Positions 42,174 through 54,504 of a stretch of 64,000 nucleotides of DNA are shown here, piece after piece (positions within the stretch are counted from its first letter, which is position 1; every line of letters begins with the position of its first letter). The notes beneath the pieces are model-generated. The model did no database searches. It had not been told where the DNA came from and saw only the letters and a program-made list of their open reading frames with translations. Origin of the DNA: Merluccius polli (lineage: Eukaryota; Chordata; Actinopteri; Gadiformes; Merlucciidae); the NCBI GenBank assembly GCA_030340625.1, contig JAOPHQ010004330.1, forward strand, positions 1 through 64,000, read 5' to 3'. The translations under genes were made by a program, and so were the position numbers.

Positions 42174-42951
42174 CCGGAGCCCACATCTCCAGGCGCATAG
42201 TTGTGGAGATCATTATAACTCAAGCTCTTCTGATCCAGGAAGGCAACTCCAGATGTACGTAGCCTATAGATATGCTAATATCTCCACATAAAGGAGAGTC
42301 GCTTGTTGGAAAACACAAACACTGCTCCCTAGCTTGAAAAGAAATAGAAATATTCATCCATAATTGGAGCGTAATGGTATTTTTACATTTAAGGAAACAA
42401 CTTTTGTTTCCATAAACAAGACAACTTATATTTCCCATGTTTTATTCATTTGTAGATATTCAGCAGTCAAATGATTTAGGTATGCCAGATATCAGTGACA
42501 GATGATCAGTCTCTCTGAAAAGCATAATAAGGTCATGAGAAACCATCAAGTTGTAAAGTTGGACTGTATTATGGGATGTGTAGTGCCTTAACAAGAAAGC
42601 ATTTTTATCGGATGCAATATTTGCGAGTGCAGGATGAGTCATCATTTGGACATGTAAACACTTTAAACCATTTTACAGAAAGATGGGGCCTTTAACTGCC
42701 CCACATTAGGCCCTCCACTTCCCTTGATTCCCTATCTGGGACTAATAAAATACTATCTTATCTTCCTCTAAAATGTGTGTGTCATTGGGTAGGCATAACT
42801 TTCCAACAGATAAAAACACCCAATGGAGCCTGATCTACGCTGACAGGAAGCAGTACTCTCATCCCACCAATCAAATCCTGAAGGATCCAATCACAATCCT
42901 CCCACACCTTGTCCCGCCCTCATATCCTGCTTGACATGCAAATATGGCAGA
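42174..42951. other. Intronic sequence, nothing recognised
   Basis: No features seen. Confidence 0.4.
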
Positions 42952-43079
42952 TTAACAGCGTGCTTCCATGGTCTCCTCGATGAGGTGGTCTGACGGACAG
43001 GTTCCCAACACAGTGATGATACGAGCACCTGTCTCTGTGCAGAAGTCACAGCCTCCTACAGAGATCTGGAACAGGGCCT
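42952..43079 (-). other. Unrecognised coding-like block, candidate terminal exon
   Basis: On the minus strand, a possible acceptor (cacacatcttag) is followed by 41 open codons and a stop at 42952-42954. The translation runs EALFQISVGGCDFCTETG, then ARIITVLGTCPSDHLIEE, then TMEARC. Codon choice is coding-like (third positions mostly G or C), amino-acid composition is balanced and there are four cysteines. I do not recognise the family. The pyrimidine tract before the acceptor is weak. It could be an exon of an unrelated nested gene, a pseudogene piece, or chance. Its position in the receptor intron does not fit a known mGlu exon. Confidence 0.35.
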
Positions 43080-43193
43080 CTAAGATGTGTGTGTGCTCTA
43101 TGCTGTGGTGATGCACACGGGCCCTGGGAGCCCCTTGGGGTCAGGTGGTGGAGTCAGAGGGCCCCTGGGAACAGCTGGATGAGGGCCAGTAAC

Positions 43194-43276
43194 TATACAT
43201 GCACACACACACACACACGCACAAGCTATGTGTGCACAAAGAAACACACACACTCACCCACCCACCCCCCCCCCCC

Positions 43277-43309
<33 letters not shown>
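43194..43309. repeat. CA repeats and poly-C
   Basis: (CA)n at 43200-43219, poly-C at 43266-43279, (CA)n at 43280-43308. Confidence 0.95.
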
Positions 43310-43310
<1 letters not shown>

Positions 43311-43879
43311 GTAATGTATTGGTCCCTGCTGGAGGCCGTCCAGTGAAACTCCAGTGACAAGTATCCTCCCTGACACTGAGAGGCTGACCTAACCCCACCC
43401 AGCTGGAACGCCAAGCTGCTCCAATCAAGCACACCTCCAGCAGTGTGACGCTAAAGGATGACAGGGAGAGTGCTCTGGGGGGACGTTTGAATTTTTTAAT
43501 CATGAAAGCCCCAAGGAAACTGTCATTGATATTATGACAACTGCTCAAATAGGAATCGCATATTCAATATTCATGCTGTTTTCATCAAACATGTCATGGT
43601 GAATGGAGTGCATTTGTAACACACTTTTATGATCACCGTGGCAACTCAATGCTACTAATGCCTCACACTCACCCACTCTTATTCTTATTATTGTTATTTG
43701 AGTGAGAGGACAAAAGGAGCCATAACCTTGTAAACTAAGAAAAGCTGGTCTAGTGTTTGTACAACAACGTCCTGGTTATTTTACATCTGATTGGAGGAAT
43801 CTGGTCAATGAGCTTTCATTTAGCTGACAGCCTGTCAAACCAAACTACCACATTTTTAATGTGATCCAGGCTTAAGTCA
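43310..43879. other. Intronic sequence, nothing recognised
   Basis: No features seen. Confidence 0.4.
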
Positions 43880-43939
43880 AACACTTACACACAAACACAC
43901 ACACACACACGCACATTTACACGTGCACACGTACACACA

Positions 43940-43988
<49 letters not shown>
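43880..43988. repeat. CA-rich microsatellite
   Basis: (CA)n with CGTACA interruptions, longest run at about 43941-43987. Confidence 0.95.
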
Positions 43989-43991
<3 letters not shown>

Positions 43992-44100
43992 GACCTCTGA
44001 GAATGTCACCATGGGGAAATGATGATCGAATCCAATCATGAGCAGCAGACTTTAATACAGAGTCTGCATGAAGAGGCTAGATCCAGACGACCAGGCCCTG

Positions 44101-44225
44101 CTATCTCTATCTCCCTCGCTGTCGATCTCCATCTCCCTCTCTACTCTCTAGCTCTCTCCCTCTCCCTATCTCTCTTACTCTCACCCTCTTTTTCTCATTC
44201 CCCACTAATTTCTTCTTCTCTTTCT
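44101..44225. repeat. CT-rich low-complexity tract
   Basis: ctctccctctctatc-like sequence on the plus strand. Confidence 0.85.
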
Positions 44226-44299
44226 TATATAAAGAGATGAATGGAATATGAGCCAATATATAGATGGATAAATGGATGAATAGATAGATAGGTAGCAGT

Positions 44300-44410
44300 T
44301 AGGTTTGCTCAATGACGCCTACAGGTAGATTTTGGACATTAGGGATTGAACCCAGTACCTTTCGGTTGGGGGTTTGAACACCCTAGCTACTACACTATCC
44401 TGCCACTATC
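44300..44410 (-). mobile_element. SINE head fragment
   Basis: On the minus strand: gtggcaggatagtgtagtag (A box), ctagggtgttcaaacccc, cgaaaggtactgggttcaat (B box). Its tail is missing. Confidence 0.75.
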
Positions 44411-44956
44411 CAGGTTAGTAGTGCCAGTTCCTCCAACCTACATACAAATGTCAATGTTATTTTAAATGCAAGCAGAAATAGTGGATTCCAGAAACACTCC
44501 TCTATTACAGGTATATTGCACATTATGTGTCTCAAGTCACATTATAATGTGTCTCAAGTCTAATTTTACAATTTTTTACCTCACTTATAAACGTTTGAGG
44601 TGATATATAACTGTTCCTCTCAGAAGGAATATGGGCGTTGTAGCCCCAGTCTAGATGGATGCTGGTCAGAGTGCTGTCCACACCTGCCTCACCAAGTGTG
44701 CACGTGCAACAGAAGTAAATGGGTCGATGGCTTTGCTTCTCGCGGTTGATACACACAGTTAGCTCTTTAATGTGGGCAAAGCACAACATTAGTGCTGCTA
44801 TTGTGCAGAATAGAATAGAATAAAATAGAATGGAGGGATTTAGAGTCTCCTAAAGATAGATCTGTCAGGCCTGTTTGAGGAGTAAGTGGTTTCTGAGCAG
44901 ACACACATACAGTACATATACACACACATGCCATGGAGGTCTTAATCATAGACACA
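44411..44956. other. Intronic sequence, nothing recognised
   Basis: (AGAAT)n at 44808-44833. No other feature. Confidence 0.4.
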
Positions 44957-45032
44957 TATGCATGGACACACACACACACACACACATGGATGTATCAAAC
45001 ACACATACACACACAAACATGGACTTATCAAA

Positions 45033-45068
<36 letters not shown>

Positions 45069-45080
45069 CACACACATCCC
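44957..45080. repeat. CA-rich microsatellites
   Basis: Several (CA)n runs with ATGGAT interruptions. Confidence 0.95.
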
Positions 45081-45667
45081 CCCTGCTGGTGGGGGTGTGA
45101 CGTACAGTGTTGCAGAGCTGAAAATAGATCAGAACGTGTTCCAGAACGGCATGCGTTCATAGGTTCCCAGGGAGAGTGCCGTCTGAGCAAGCTCAGTGGG
45201 GCGCCTGCTGCTCTTATCTGTGTCATGGCCAGTCAGGTGCTCGCCCGCCCCTTCCCACACACTCCCACGCCATGCTGAACTGTGGTCAAGAGAAGTTGAC
45301 AGTCACGAAGCACAGGTGTTGTCTAGTAAACACTGCCAGGGGCTCTCTCTCGCTCTCTCTCTCTCTCTCTTGCAGTGACTTTGATATTGCATAGTGAAGA
45401 CATAGCTGCTGCTTTAATTGGCGAGGATCCCAGAGAGACAAACAACACACAGACTAATATCTGCCCATCCTCTGAAGACAGAGGGAGATACATAGGGAGA
45501 TGCAGGGAGAGAGAAAGAGGGGATGCGGGGAAGAAATAGGAGAATGAAAGAAATAGGGGGTGAAAGAGAGAGTATGAGAGAAACAAATATGGATAGAGAG
45601 AGTAGGAGAGAAACAGACAGGGAGAGAGACTAAGAGAGAGACAGGGCAGATGGAATGAGAGAGGGCA
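45081..45667. other. Intronic sequence with CT/GA simple tracts
   Basis: (CT)n at 45343-45371 and GA-rich 45480-45665. No exon identified. Confidence 0.5.
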
Positions 45668-46472
45668 CCTCTCTAGTTGGCCTCTCTGGTTGGCCTCGTT
45701 AGTTGGCCTCTCTAGTTAGCCTTGCTAGTCTAGTTGGCCTCGCTAGTTGGCCTCTCTAGTTGGCCTTGCTAGTTGACCTCTCTAGTTGACCTTGCTAGTT
45801 GGCCTCTCTAGTTGGCCTCTAGTTGGCCTCGCTAGCTGGCCTCTCTAGTTGGCCTCTCTGGTTGGTCTCGTTAGTTGGCCTCTCTAGTTAGCCTTGCTAG
45901 TCTAGTTGGCCTCGCTAGTTGGCCTCGCTAGTTGAAATCTCTAGTTGACCTTGCTAGTTGGCCTCTCTAGTTGGCCTCTCTAGTTGGCCTCGCTAGCTGG
46001 CCTCTCTAGTTGGCCTCTCTAGTTGGCCTCTCTGGTTGGTCTCGTTAGTTGGCCTCTCTAGTTAGCCTTGCTAGTCTAGTTGGCCTCGCTAGTTGGCCTC
46101 GCTAGTTGAAATCTCTAGTTGACCTTGCTAGTTGGCCTCTCTAGTTGGCCTCTCTAGTTGGCCTCGCTAGCTGGCCTCTCTAGTTGGCCTCGCTAGCTGG
46201 CCTCTCTAGCTGGCCTCTCTAGCTGGCCTCTCTAGTTGGCCTCTCTAGTTGGCCTCGCTAGCTGGCCTCTCTAGTTGGCCTCGCTAGCTGGCCTCTCTAG
46301 TTGGCCCCTCTAGTTGGCCTCGCTAGCTGGCCTCTCTAGTTGGCCTCGCTAGCTGGCCTCTCTAGCTGGCCTCTCTAGTTGGCCTCGCTAGCTGGCCTCT
46401 CTAGTTGGCCTCTCTAGTTGGCCTCTCTAGTTGGCCTCGCTAGTTGGCCTCTCTAGTTGGCCTCTCTAGTTG
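45668..46472. repeat. 12/13-bp minisatellite (ctctctagttggc), about 65 units
   Basis: Units alternate between ctctctagttggc, ctcgctagttggc and ctcgctagctggc. A longer block with the rare variants 'ggttggtctcgttag', 'ttagccttgctagtctag' and 'gttgaaatctctag' appears at about 45860-45960 and again at 46035-46125. This indicates a duplicated block of roughly 180 bp. Confidence 0.95.
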
Positions 46473-46770
46473 CCGTTCTGGGAGTTTACAACATTGCCGA
46501 TGGAAGTAAAAAAAAAAAAACATGAAATGAAATTCAACAAGTTATCCGAAGTTCAACTTTTGTCCCGCCCTTTTCAACATGCCACAAGTCATCGCCCCAC
46601 TGTGAGTTGTCCTATGATCCTTTGCGCTAAAGGGTCACATAGTACGAAGTCAACGGGTCCCGTGGGGCCACACTGTAACCATGTAGTAGGACTGTGGCGT
46701 CTCACTTTGGGCATTACACACTATGTGTCTAAAACTGTGAAGTAGCTATGGTATGCTACACCACGGTGAT
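46473..46770. other. Intronic sequence, nothing recognised
   Basis: A13 at 46510; otherwise featureless. Confidence 0.4.
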
Positions 46771-47138
46771 ACAGTACTGACATAGTACTGCACTACTACC
46801 ATAGCACCACAGTACTGACATAGTACCACAGTACTGACATAGCACCACAGTACTGACATAGCACCACAGTACTGACATAGTACTGCACTACTACCATAGC
46901 ACCACAGTACTGACATAGCACCACAGTACTGACATAGTACTGCACTACTACCATAGCACCACAGTACTGACATAGCACCACAGTACTGACATAGTACTGC
47001 ACTACTACCATAGCACCACAGTACTGACATAGTACCACAGTACTGACATAGCACCACAGTACTGACATAGTACCACAGTACTGACATAGTACCACAGTAC
47101 TGACATAGTACCACAGTACTGACACAGTACCACAGTAC
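46771..47138. repeat. 18-bp minisatellite (accacagtactgacatag), left part
   Basis: About 20 units of accacagtactgacatag, with a recurring variant block tactgcactactaccatag. It continues at 47804 after the inserted hAT. Confidence 0.95.
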
Positions 47139-47803
47139 CAGAGGCGATTTCTCTAAGACTGCAAGGGAAGCTCAGCTTCCCCTAAAATGTCAAAAATTAA
47201 ATTGTTAAATATGTACTGTTGTGTTAACATTTAATTGACTACAAATGCGTTAGAATACGTTCATGTCGAAGACGAGTTCGATCAGAATCTTATCCAAGTC
47301 GACTGACTCGATTTTGTTAACTTCTCATAACTTCCCGTAATGTCAATGTATTTGACCGTAGAAGCCGAGCGTCCATTCACTTGAATGAGACTGCATGGAA
47401 CAGTTTTTTTCATTGCCTCAAAACTCGACGGTCATTGGATAAATGCCAACATTTGTCCCGCCCCGGGACGCTCAGCGTCTCTGGGGGTGGATGGAGCAGT
47501 GGGCTGGCCTAGGCTAGCCTGGACGCTGGGCTTCCGCATGATGATTGGAGGATCCGTCGAAAGGCTGAATCACTTTTTGATTGACAGCTATTTTGACAAA
47601 TACATTGTCGCTTGACCAACCAGGAGCTCAGTCCCATCGCGGATTTTGCAAGTGAGGTCTTACGACAAACTGCAGCCCATTTCTTGATATTTGCTTGGCG
47701 AAATAATAATAATATAAATAATATAATAATAATAAATTGACAACTTTTTTGATGTAGGCCAAAAATGAGCTTCCCCTCTTTGAAAAACCAGCAGCCGCCA
47801 CTG
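47139..47803. mobile_element. hAT element inserted into the minisatellite
   Basis: The left end is cagaggcgatttctc and the inverted right end is cagtggcggctgctgg. The inner arms share gggaagct near both ends. The perfect 8-bp duplication cacagtac at 47131-47138 and 47804-47811 was taken from the satellite itself. The body is 665 bp with no transposase. Confidence 0.9.
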
Positions 47804-47841
47804 CACAGTACTGACACAGTACCACAGTACTGACACAGCAC
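47804..47841. repeat. 18-bp minisatellite, right remnant
   Basis: Two more units, in the cacagtaccacagtactgac variant, beyond the inserted element. They match the last units before it (both use 'gacacag'). Confidence 0.92.
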
Positions 47842-48924
47842 AGGGACAGCAGCAACTCTATAATTTTATTCTCAGGCAGAACATTTATTTTGGTTAAAAT
47901 AATTTGGGGAGTGTGAGAGTGTGAGATGTAAAACACTTGAATGTGTGTCACACAATGTTCACAATCAACACGTTTGTGATGCTGCCATACACGGGTGAAA
48001 ACGCCAAAGAAGTTAATTATTATGTATTTACTTCTTACTTTTTTTAGATTTGATCTAAATATAAGACCATTATATAAGATAATAATAACATGATTAGTGG
48101 GTAATTGGTGGTGGCAGGAAATCTAGTGGTAGGGTTGGTACTACCAGCCCAGAAACACAGAATGGTTGTGGTGCTCCTTAATAACCCATATATTTAAAAA
48201 AATCAATGTAAGCTGCTTTGGATCAGAGAGTTTGATAAACAACGAAAATATTCAAGGACTGTGGTTGTTGGTGAATGTTTTACAGAAAGTTTCATCAGGG
48301 CCGTCGGTGTGAAACTCAAACAGTGCCACTGAAGCTTTGACATACTTGTGTGTATTTTAAACCTGCAGGTGTGAACCCTCCCGCGCAGCTCAGCATCGCA
48401 GGGCAGCTGGCCTGGTTTGTGTGCCCAGTCGGCCGGAAAAGAGCATCATGATGTGTGCGTAATGTAAACATCGCCTAAAATCCCACTGGAGATGCAGCGT
48501 TTATTCATGACGACTGACATGCTAGTGACGTTGGAATAAACAAGCCGAAGGATGCCAACGTCAATGTCAAACCATATTTTATTTATTTGTATTTTATCTG
48601 GGAGTGTAGCTGTCAGATTTCCTCAGGGGGATAAATATTAAACTGGACATGCTGGCGAGTGTCTTCCTGATGTCTGTATTGCTTGTTTTGTTTATTTTGA
48701 CACACCAGTGTATTTTACCACTCATCCTACCGCCCCTGTCTTTCGCTATAAGATAATCTAATCGCTTTCTCTTCTCCTTTCTCCTGCTCCCCTATCTACT
48801 CTCATCTCTCTCTTCTCCTTTCCTGCTCCCTCATCGACTCTCTGCTCTTTTCTGCTCTCCTTCTCTCATCTTTACTTCTCTCCTCTTTCCATCTCTCCTT
48901 ATCCCCTCCGTTCCTCTAGTCTAT
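47842..48924. other. Intronic sequence, nothing recognised
   Basis: CT-rich at 48765-48912. No exon or transposon end identified. Confidence 0.4.
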
Positions 48925-49182
<258 letters not shown>

Positions 49183-49369
49183 AAAGGAGTCCAGAACTAG
49201 ACTTTTTTTTTATCATACCATCTCTCCAGGCTGAGTTATTAAATATTGACATACAGGACATGCATGTTCCTGTCTCTGCTCATCTCAGACAGACACCTAG
49301 CTGCACCTCTTGGCAGCTGTCAGAGTTTGGATTGATTAACAGTAGGGTGCGGTTAGGTGTGAGGGGCGG

Positions 49370-49505
49370 ATCAGAGGAGGGGGAGAGGTGAAAGAGGGGG
49401 GAGAGGTGGGATGGGTGAAAGAGGGAGGAGAAGGGTGAGAGGGAGGATAAGGAGGAGAGGGGGGAGAGGTGCGAGAGGGAGGAGAAGGGGGGAGGGAGGA
49501 AAGGG
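49370..49505. repeat. G/A-rich minisatellite (gaggggggagaggtg)
   Basis: Repeated gaggggggagaggtg and gggaggagaagg units, one strand almost pure purine. Confidence 0.85.
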
Positions 49506-49607
49506 GATGTTCTGATGAAGGATTCTGAAGTGTAATTAGTCCAAATCAACCATCCCCACACTAAGCCCCACACAGACCACACTGAGCTGAGAAAACAGAC
49601 AGCCTGG

Positions 49608-49609
<2 letters not shown>

Positions 49610-49668
<59 letters not shown>
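49610..49668. repeat. (GT)n microsatellite
   Basis: About 28 GT units. Confidence 0.97.
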
Positions 49669-49670
<2 letters not shown>

Positions 49671-49959
49671 TGTCCCATATGTTTATTTACTTATATATAA
49701 CAGGAGGAAGTTCCCATCAAACCTTCATCGCTGGTCTTGTATTTTCATTTTAATAATGCTGTTTCTGAGATGTTATTTGCATATAAAAGGGATTACCAGT
49801 ATGTGCCAACGTGAACAGATTTAAATCGCTTCACTGCATGGTGCTTTGTGCTCATCTTGTATTTAAAACCTCTGAAAGAAGTTGATAGTTCAGCCTGACA
49901 GCCCCATCTGAAATTACTACTGCTGGGCCATTTTCTACCATACGCTCTGCTAACGACTG
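49669..49959. other. Intronic sequence, nothing recognised
   Basis: No features seen. Confidence 0.4.
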
Positions 49960-50335
49960 CTATGCCACAGGGGCCCGGTACTACCCGTCATGCTACCAGG
50001 CACTATGCTACTGGTTTCTATGCTTCCAGGTGCTATGGTACCAAGCCCTATGCTACTGGTTCCTATGCTACCAGGCGCTATGCGACTGGTTCTTATGCTA
50101 CCGGACGCTATGCTACTGGTCCCTATGTTACCAGGCGCTATGCTACTGGTTCTTATGCTACCATGCGCGATGCTACTGGTCCCTATGCTACCAGCTGTTA
50201 TGCTACCAGGTGTTATGCTACTGGTTCCTATGCTACCAGCTGTTATGCTACCAGGTGTTATGCTACTGGTTCCTATGCTACCAGCTGTTATGCTACAGGT
50301 GTTATGCTACTGGTTCCTATGCTACCAGGTGTTTC
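49960..50335. repeat. 30-bp minisatellite open in all three plus frames
   Basis: The unit tatgctactggttcctatgc continues into taccaggcgc and is repeated about 12 times. Because 30 is a multiple of three and the unit lacks stops, all three plus-strand frames are open (127-143 codons). This is a repeat effect. Confidence 0.92.
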
Positions 50336-50821
50336 GGGGCACTGTACTACCAGTCCCTGTGCTATATTATTGGTTTGCATAATTTTACTGTGACTGAAGG
50401 CGAACTCAGTTGACGATACTCCACAGCTAATCCCAAACCAAACAGCCTCAATAACAGCCAAGGAGAAGAGAACGACTAATGGTGCAAATGGAAAGTGTGT
50501 TCTGTTGACAGTTTAACTAGTTTGGCCTGCCAGCCAGCGCTGCAACAATCAATGGAAAATACACTGCTTCCTTTGGGCTGCGTGTTGTCTGAGAAATCGA
50601 GCCAAATTCAATTCCATTTAATGCGCGCTGCAGGCTCAAAGCCTTATACTGCTCAAAGTAACAACATTTATCCTCTGTTGGCTAGTTCTACCTTTTCTTT
50701 GTTCAATTCTGTTCTTTTAATGTGTATTCGCATTCAAATGCATGTTGTTTTTATTAGGATAACTAGTAAAGTAAGTATTATTGTATGTTCATAAGTCCTG
50801 GCAATTAAATAGTAAATAGCA
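50336..50821. other. Intronic sequence, nothing recognised
   Basis: No features seen. Confidence 0.4.
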
Positions 50822-51691
50822 TAAGGTGACCAGATTTCTGAAATGAAAATTTTCAATGCGGCGGTGAAAAATCATTAAATATTATCATTATGAAATAAAA
50901 AACGGGGACAAGTACTTTTTCATGTATTTTAACTAGCTTTTATTACACAAAAGGTTCCACTGAGGAAGACAAAAATATCAATATAAAAAAAAAGAAGTTT
51001 CTACTCGCAACTGAATACTGAACTGATGGGTCACATTACTGTGATCTCCTCATTCATCCACCTCCGCCTCAGGAGCTATAAGAGCAGAGGAGACCATGAG
51101 AAAAACTGCAAGAACAGAGCCAATAGTAATAGTTTGTTTCTTAAAGAAATAATATGAATGGAAAATCATATGCTACCAAAGCAGTCTTCCACCCCCCCTC
51201 TTCCTAACAGACCCACATACAATGTCATCACCTGGTAGGCTAATCTCATGCTAATATTAACGTTACAGCTTCACTGACAGATATGAAAACTGTCATAATG
51301 TTAACGTTCACTGACTTTTATAACGTTACGTTAGGTCTTCAGTTCAGATAAACAATCATACTTACTTTAACGTTACATCACTTCACACACACACTCACAG
51401 CCAAGTCTTCTGCCAGTTACACAAAATAAATAAGTTCATACACAACATACCATTTTTGCGGCCGCTGGTCTCCTTTTCTTTCCTTTTTGCCGCCTCTAGA
51501 TTGTGTTGTTGACGCTGCTGCATCTGTACGTCATACGACGTCTTCTCTGGCGATGCGTTGGCTACCGTAATAACTGGTGTTTGAGTCTGCGTGCATTTTT
51601 CCCCCGTTCAGTGTCAATCGGGGACATTTTCGGGGACAGTCCCCGTTTTGGGTGACCTGTCCCCGGAAATCGGGGACGTCTGGTCACCTTA
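50822..51691. mobile_element. hAT-like element (taaggtgaccaga ends)
   Basis: taaggtgaccaga at the left and tctggtcacctta at the right are perfect 13-bp inverted repeats. The flanks aaatagca (50814-50821) and acttagca (51692-51699) match at 6 of 8 bases. The body has CCCCG(T/A)TT-rich subterminal blocks but no transposase. Confidence 0.8.
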
Positions 51692-51842
51692 ACTTAGCAT
51701 CGTCTAGCATCTTACCTGAGCTATCCATGCTGTATACTAGAAAGGACAGCTAAACATAGCAATTATGGTGCACTTAGAAACTTGTTCTACTGAAATCCTG
51801 CTGACAGTGATATATTGTTGTTTTACTTTCTAGTGACAAATT

Positions 51843-51906
51843 TACTTGCCCAAAGTCCCTTTGGACAAAAGCGTCTGCTAAATGCCCTAAATGTAAATGT
51901 ATTATT
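51843..51906 (+). mobile_element. SINE 3' tail fragment
   Basis: ctttggacaaaagcgtctgc then taaatgccctaaatgtaaat, followed by an ATTATT-rich tract (51900-51980). This is the conserved tail of the SINE family. Confidence 0.7.
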
Positions 51907-52451
51907 ATTAATAATATTAATAATATTAGTAGCAGTGGTAATAGTCTCAGTATTAGTAGTATTAGTGGTAATAGGCCTATTGATAGCAATACTAATATTA
52001 GGATAATTGGAGTAGGTAGGTATTGTAGGTCACAGAAAAATGAAATAAAATAAAAACATCACATTTATTTTAATTCAATATCCAGCAACATAATCAGGGA
52101 GACCTGAGGTGTTGTAGAGGGAGCTAGTCTGCGGTCTGATCGGCCATATTGATCTGCTTTGACATTTGGAGTCATTATGAATGCCATTATAAAAGAGTAG
52201 GCCAGGGATTGTTAAATAGTGCTGTATTACTCTGAGCACACAGAGGTGGGATCTCTCCATCAGTTTGAGAACAGAGGCATGAGAGAGCCTGAAAGACCAA
52301 CTGGGAGTTAAGAAGAAAGAGCAACCTCGGGCATTATTCTACACACTACATTTCTCCTCAGTGTACATCGCTTTAACCACAACATCTGACCTGTCCTGAG
52401 GTCCAATGAGTCGTGAAGGATCAAATTACATTCCCCTTATCGTCACTTCAG
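51907..52451. other. Intronic sequence, AT triplet repeat then nothing recognised
   Basis: (ATT/AGT)-type triplets to about 52010; the rest is featureless. Confidence 0.4.
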
Positions 52452-52625
52452 GGGGCAGGATAGTCTAGTGGTTGGGGTGTTTGACTCCCAGGCGAAAGGT
52501 TCTTGGAGTTTGAACCCCTACAGTCTACCTTTAGGCATCCCCTAACCCCTACCTGCTACTTAATGACATATCATCGTCGCGTGACATGGCTGAATCACTT
52601 TGGATAACACCATCTGCAAAGTGAC
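52452..52625 (+). mobile_element. tRNA-derived SINE, near full length
   Basis: Head ggggcaggatagtctagtgg (A box), gactcccaggcgaaagg, ggagtttgaacccc (B box), then a body and the tail cactttggataacaccatct. Confidence 0.85.
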
Positions 52626-53220
52626 ACAGTAGCAATATGTCAGTGGTTTATTTCAATTTCACACTAAACTCAACTAAAAATAATTCTGACTGTTTATTTT
52701 CCCAGAAGGACAGCATAACACGGATATTTTCGGTGCCACTTTAGTATCTACGTGCATGTCTCTACAGGCATGTCAAGCTGTTAGCAGCCACTCGATATAA
52801 AGACGAGGTGTTAGTGTTTGGTTTCCTGTGAAGGAGAAGAGAAGAGAAACAGTCTTAGTGGTTTCTGCTGGCTGTCAGAAGACCACCTTGTGGGGCTCAA
52901 TATCTCTCCGGGTCCCTGAAGTAGCTCGGCGTTGCTCCAAGAGCTTAGCTCAAGAGCTTAGCTAATTACTGGCCATTCTCCTATTTAAATATATCATGTA
53001 TAAATAGAGACCAGATGCGTTTAATTGGTGGGTTTGGGCTGGAACAAACCATGCAGAGAGCGGAGAGGAACTCCTCCAATGTTTGCCACGGGGAGGAATC
53101 AAAAGACTCGCTCTCCTTCCGAGCAGAGAACAGCTAATTATTTACATAGTGCTACACCGTGGCAGCCGAGACGTGTATCGCTAAATATGAGATGTCGTAT
53201 GGGCTCAGAGGCTGCGGCTC

Positions 53221-53221
<1 letters not shown>
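52626..53221. other. Intronic sequence, nothing recognised
   Basis: No features seen. Confidence 0.4.
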
Positions 53222-53300
<79 letters not shown>

Positions 53301-53311
53301 AAGAGAGAGAG
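53222..53311. repeat. (GA)n microsatellite
   Basis: About 40 GA units with AAGAAAGA near the end. Confidence 0.97.
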
Positions 53312-54468
53312 GAGTAAGCTGCTTCACTCTGTCTTTTAGACATTTGATGACGAACATTCACGCGGACATCTGTCTCATTAAATTCACCATTCAACACTGC
53401 TTGTGTAGAAGAGGTTTTGATCCAATAGGACTGCATAGCTGTTGAACAGCACCACTCCGCCTGTCTAGCATTTATAACAAGCAGAACCATACCCCAGTGG
53501 GAAGGGCTTGAGCAAGGCATCAACAGTCAACCAGTCACCATTTCAAAACACACTAGACATTATCCCCCGCCAAACGCACAGAGGTAAATCCCCAACCAAA
53601 AACTGGTTCTTCGGTCTCTTTTTTTTCTGCCTTTCCCATTCAGTAATGCATTTCATATAGCATTACAAACCCACAGAAAGATCCTGCACAGTTTCAATTT
53701 AAAATGATTTGCCATCTTAATCCCCTCCCAGCTCGGATATATTATGACTACTGTGAGGGCTCCTGGGCTGTGTGGGATTAAACAGCACAGAAGCTCCAGA
53801 TCTTCAGCAGCTGCCAGCCAGAAGATCCAATGGCCCTGGCTGCCCTGCTGAGCGTAATGGACCTGGGTTCCTTCCTACCGCACTCTGTCCTCCTAATAGT
53901 GTTTTTCTGTGGCTGAATGGCTCATTAAACCCTGGCCCCTTTACTCTGTGATGTTAGAGGAACCTCCCTCCACCTCCATCACCACCTCCGCCATCACGCC
54001 ACGCATCCCCCCCCGCCCACCACCCCCTCATAAGAAAGTAGTTGAATAGCCCTGCACTAGAGCGACTCAAACCACCTCACTAACATTCAGCCACGCTTGG
54101 TTTGAACTTCATTTAATGAAGCGTAATTCCTTGCAACAATGTGAAACGTAGAAAGCCCCGATGGAAGAATGTGTGAAAGTGTACCGGCAGAATTTTAAAT
54201 TGTGTGTATTAATGTACTTATAACCAGACATATTCTGGTTTGGTTGGGGCTCTGATGTTCTGGTGTGATGACACCATCTTCACACTACTTTATTTTAAAC
54301 TCTTTTCTCTCTCACTCTTTCTCTCACTCTTTTCTCTCTCACTGTCTCTTTCTCTCCCCTTGCTCTATAATTACATTTTATTTCTTGAATTACCCTCTCC
54401 CTTTCTGTCGTTCTCCCCCACTTTCATTGTTCCCTTCTTCCCTTTCTATCAATTTCTCTCACACTTCC

Positions 54469-54504
<36 letters not shown>

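Noticed and set aside
46746..47125. 109-122 codon minus frames (MSVLWYYVSTVVLCQ-like)
   Set aside because: Generated by the 18-bp minisatellite.
49962..50393. 143-codon open frame
   Set aside because: It is entirely a 30-bp tandem repeat; all three frames are open.
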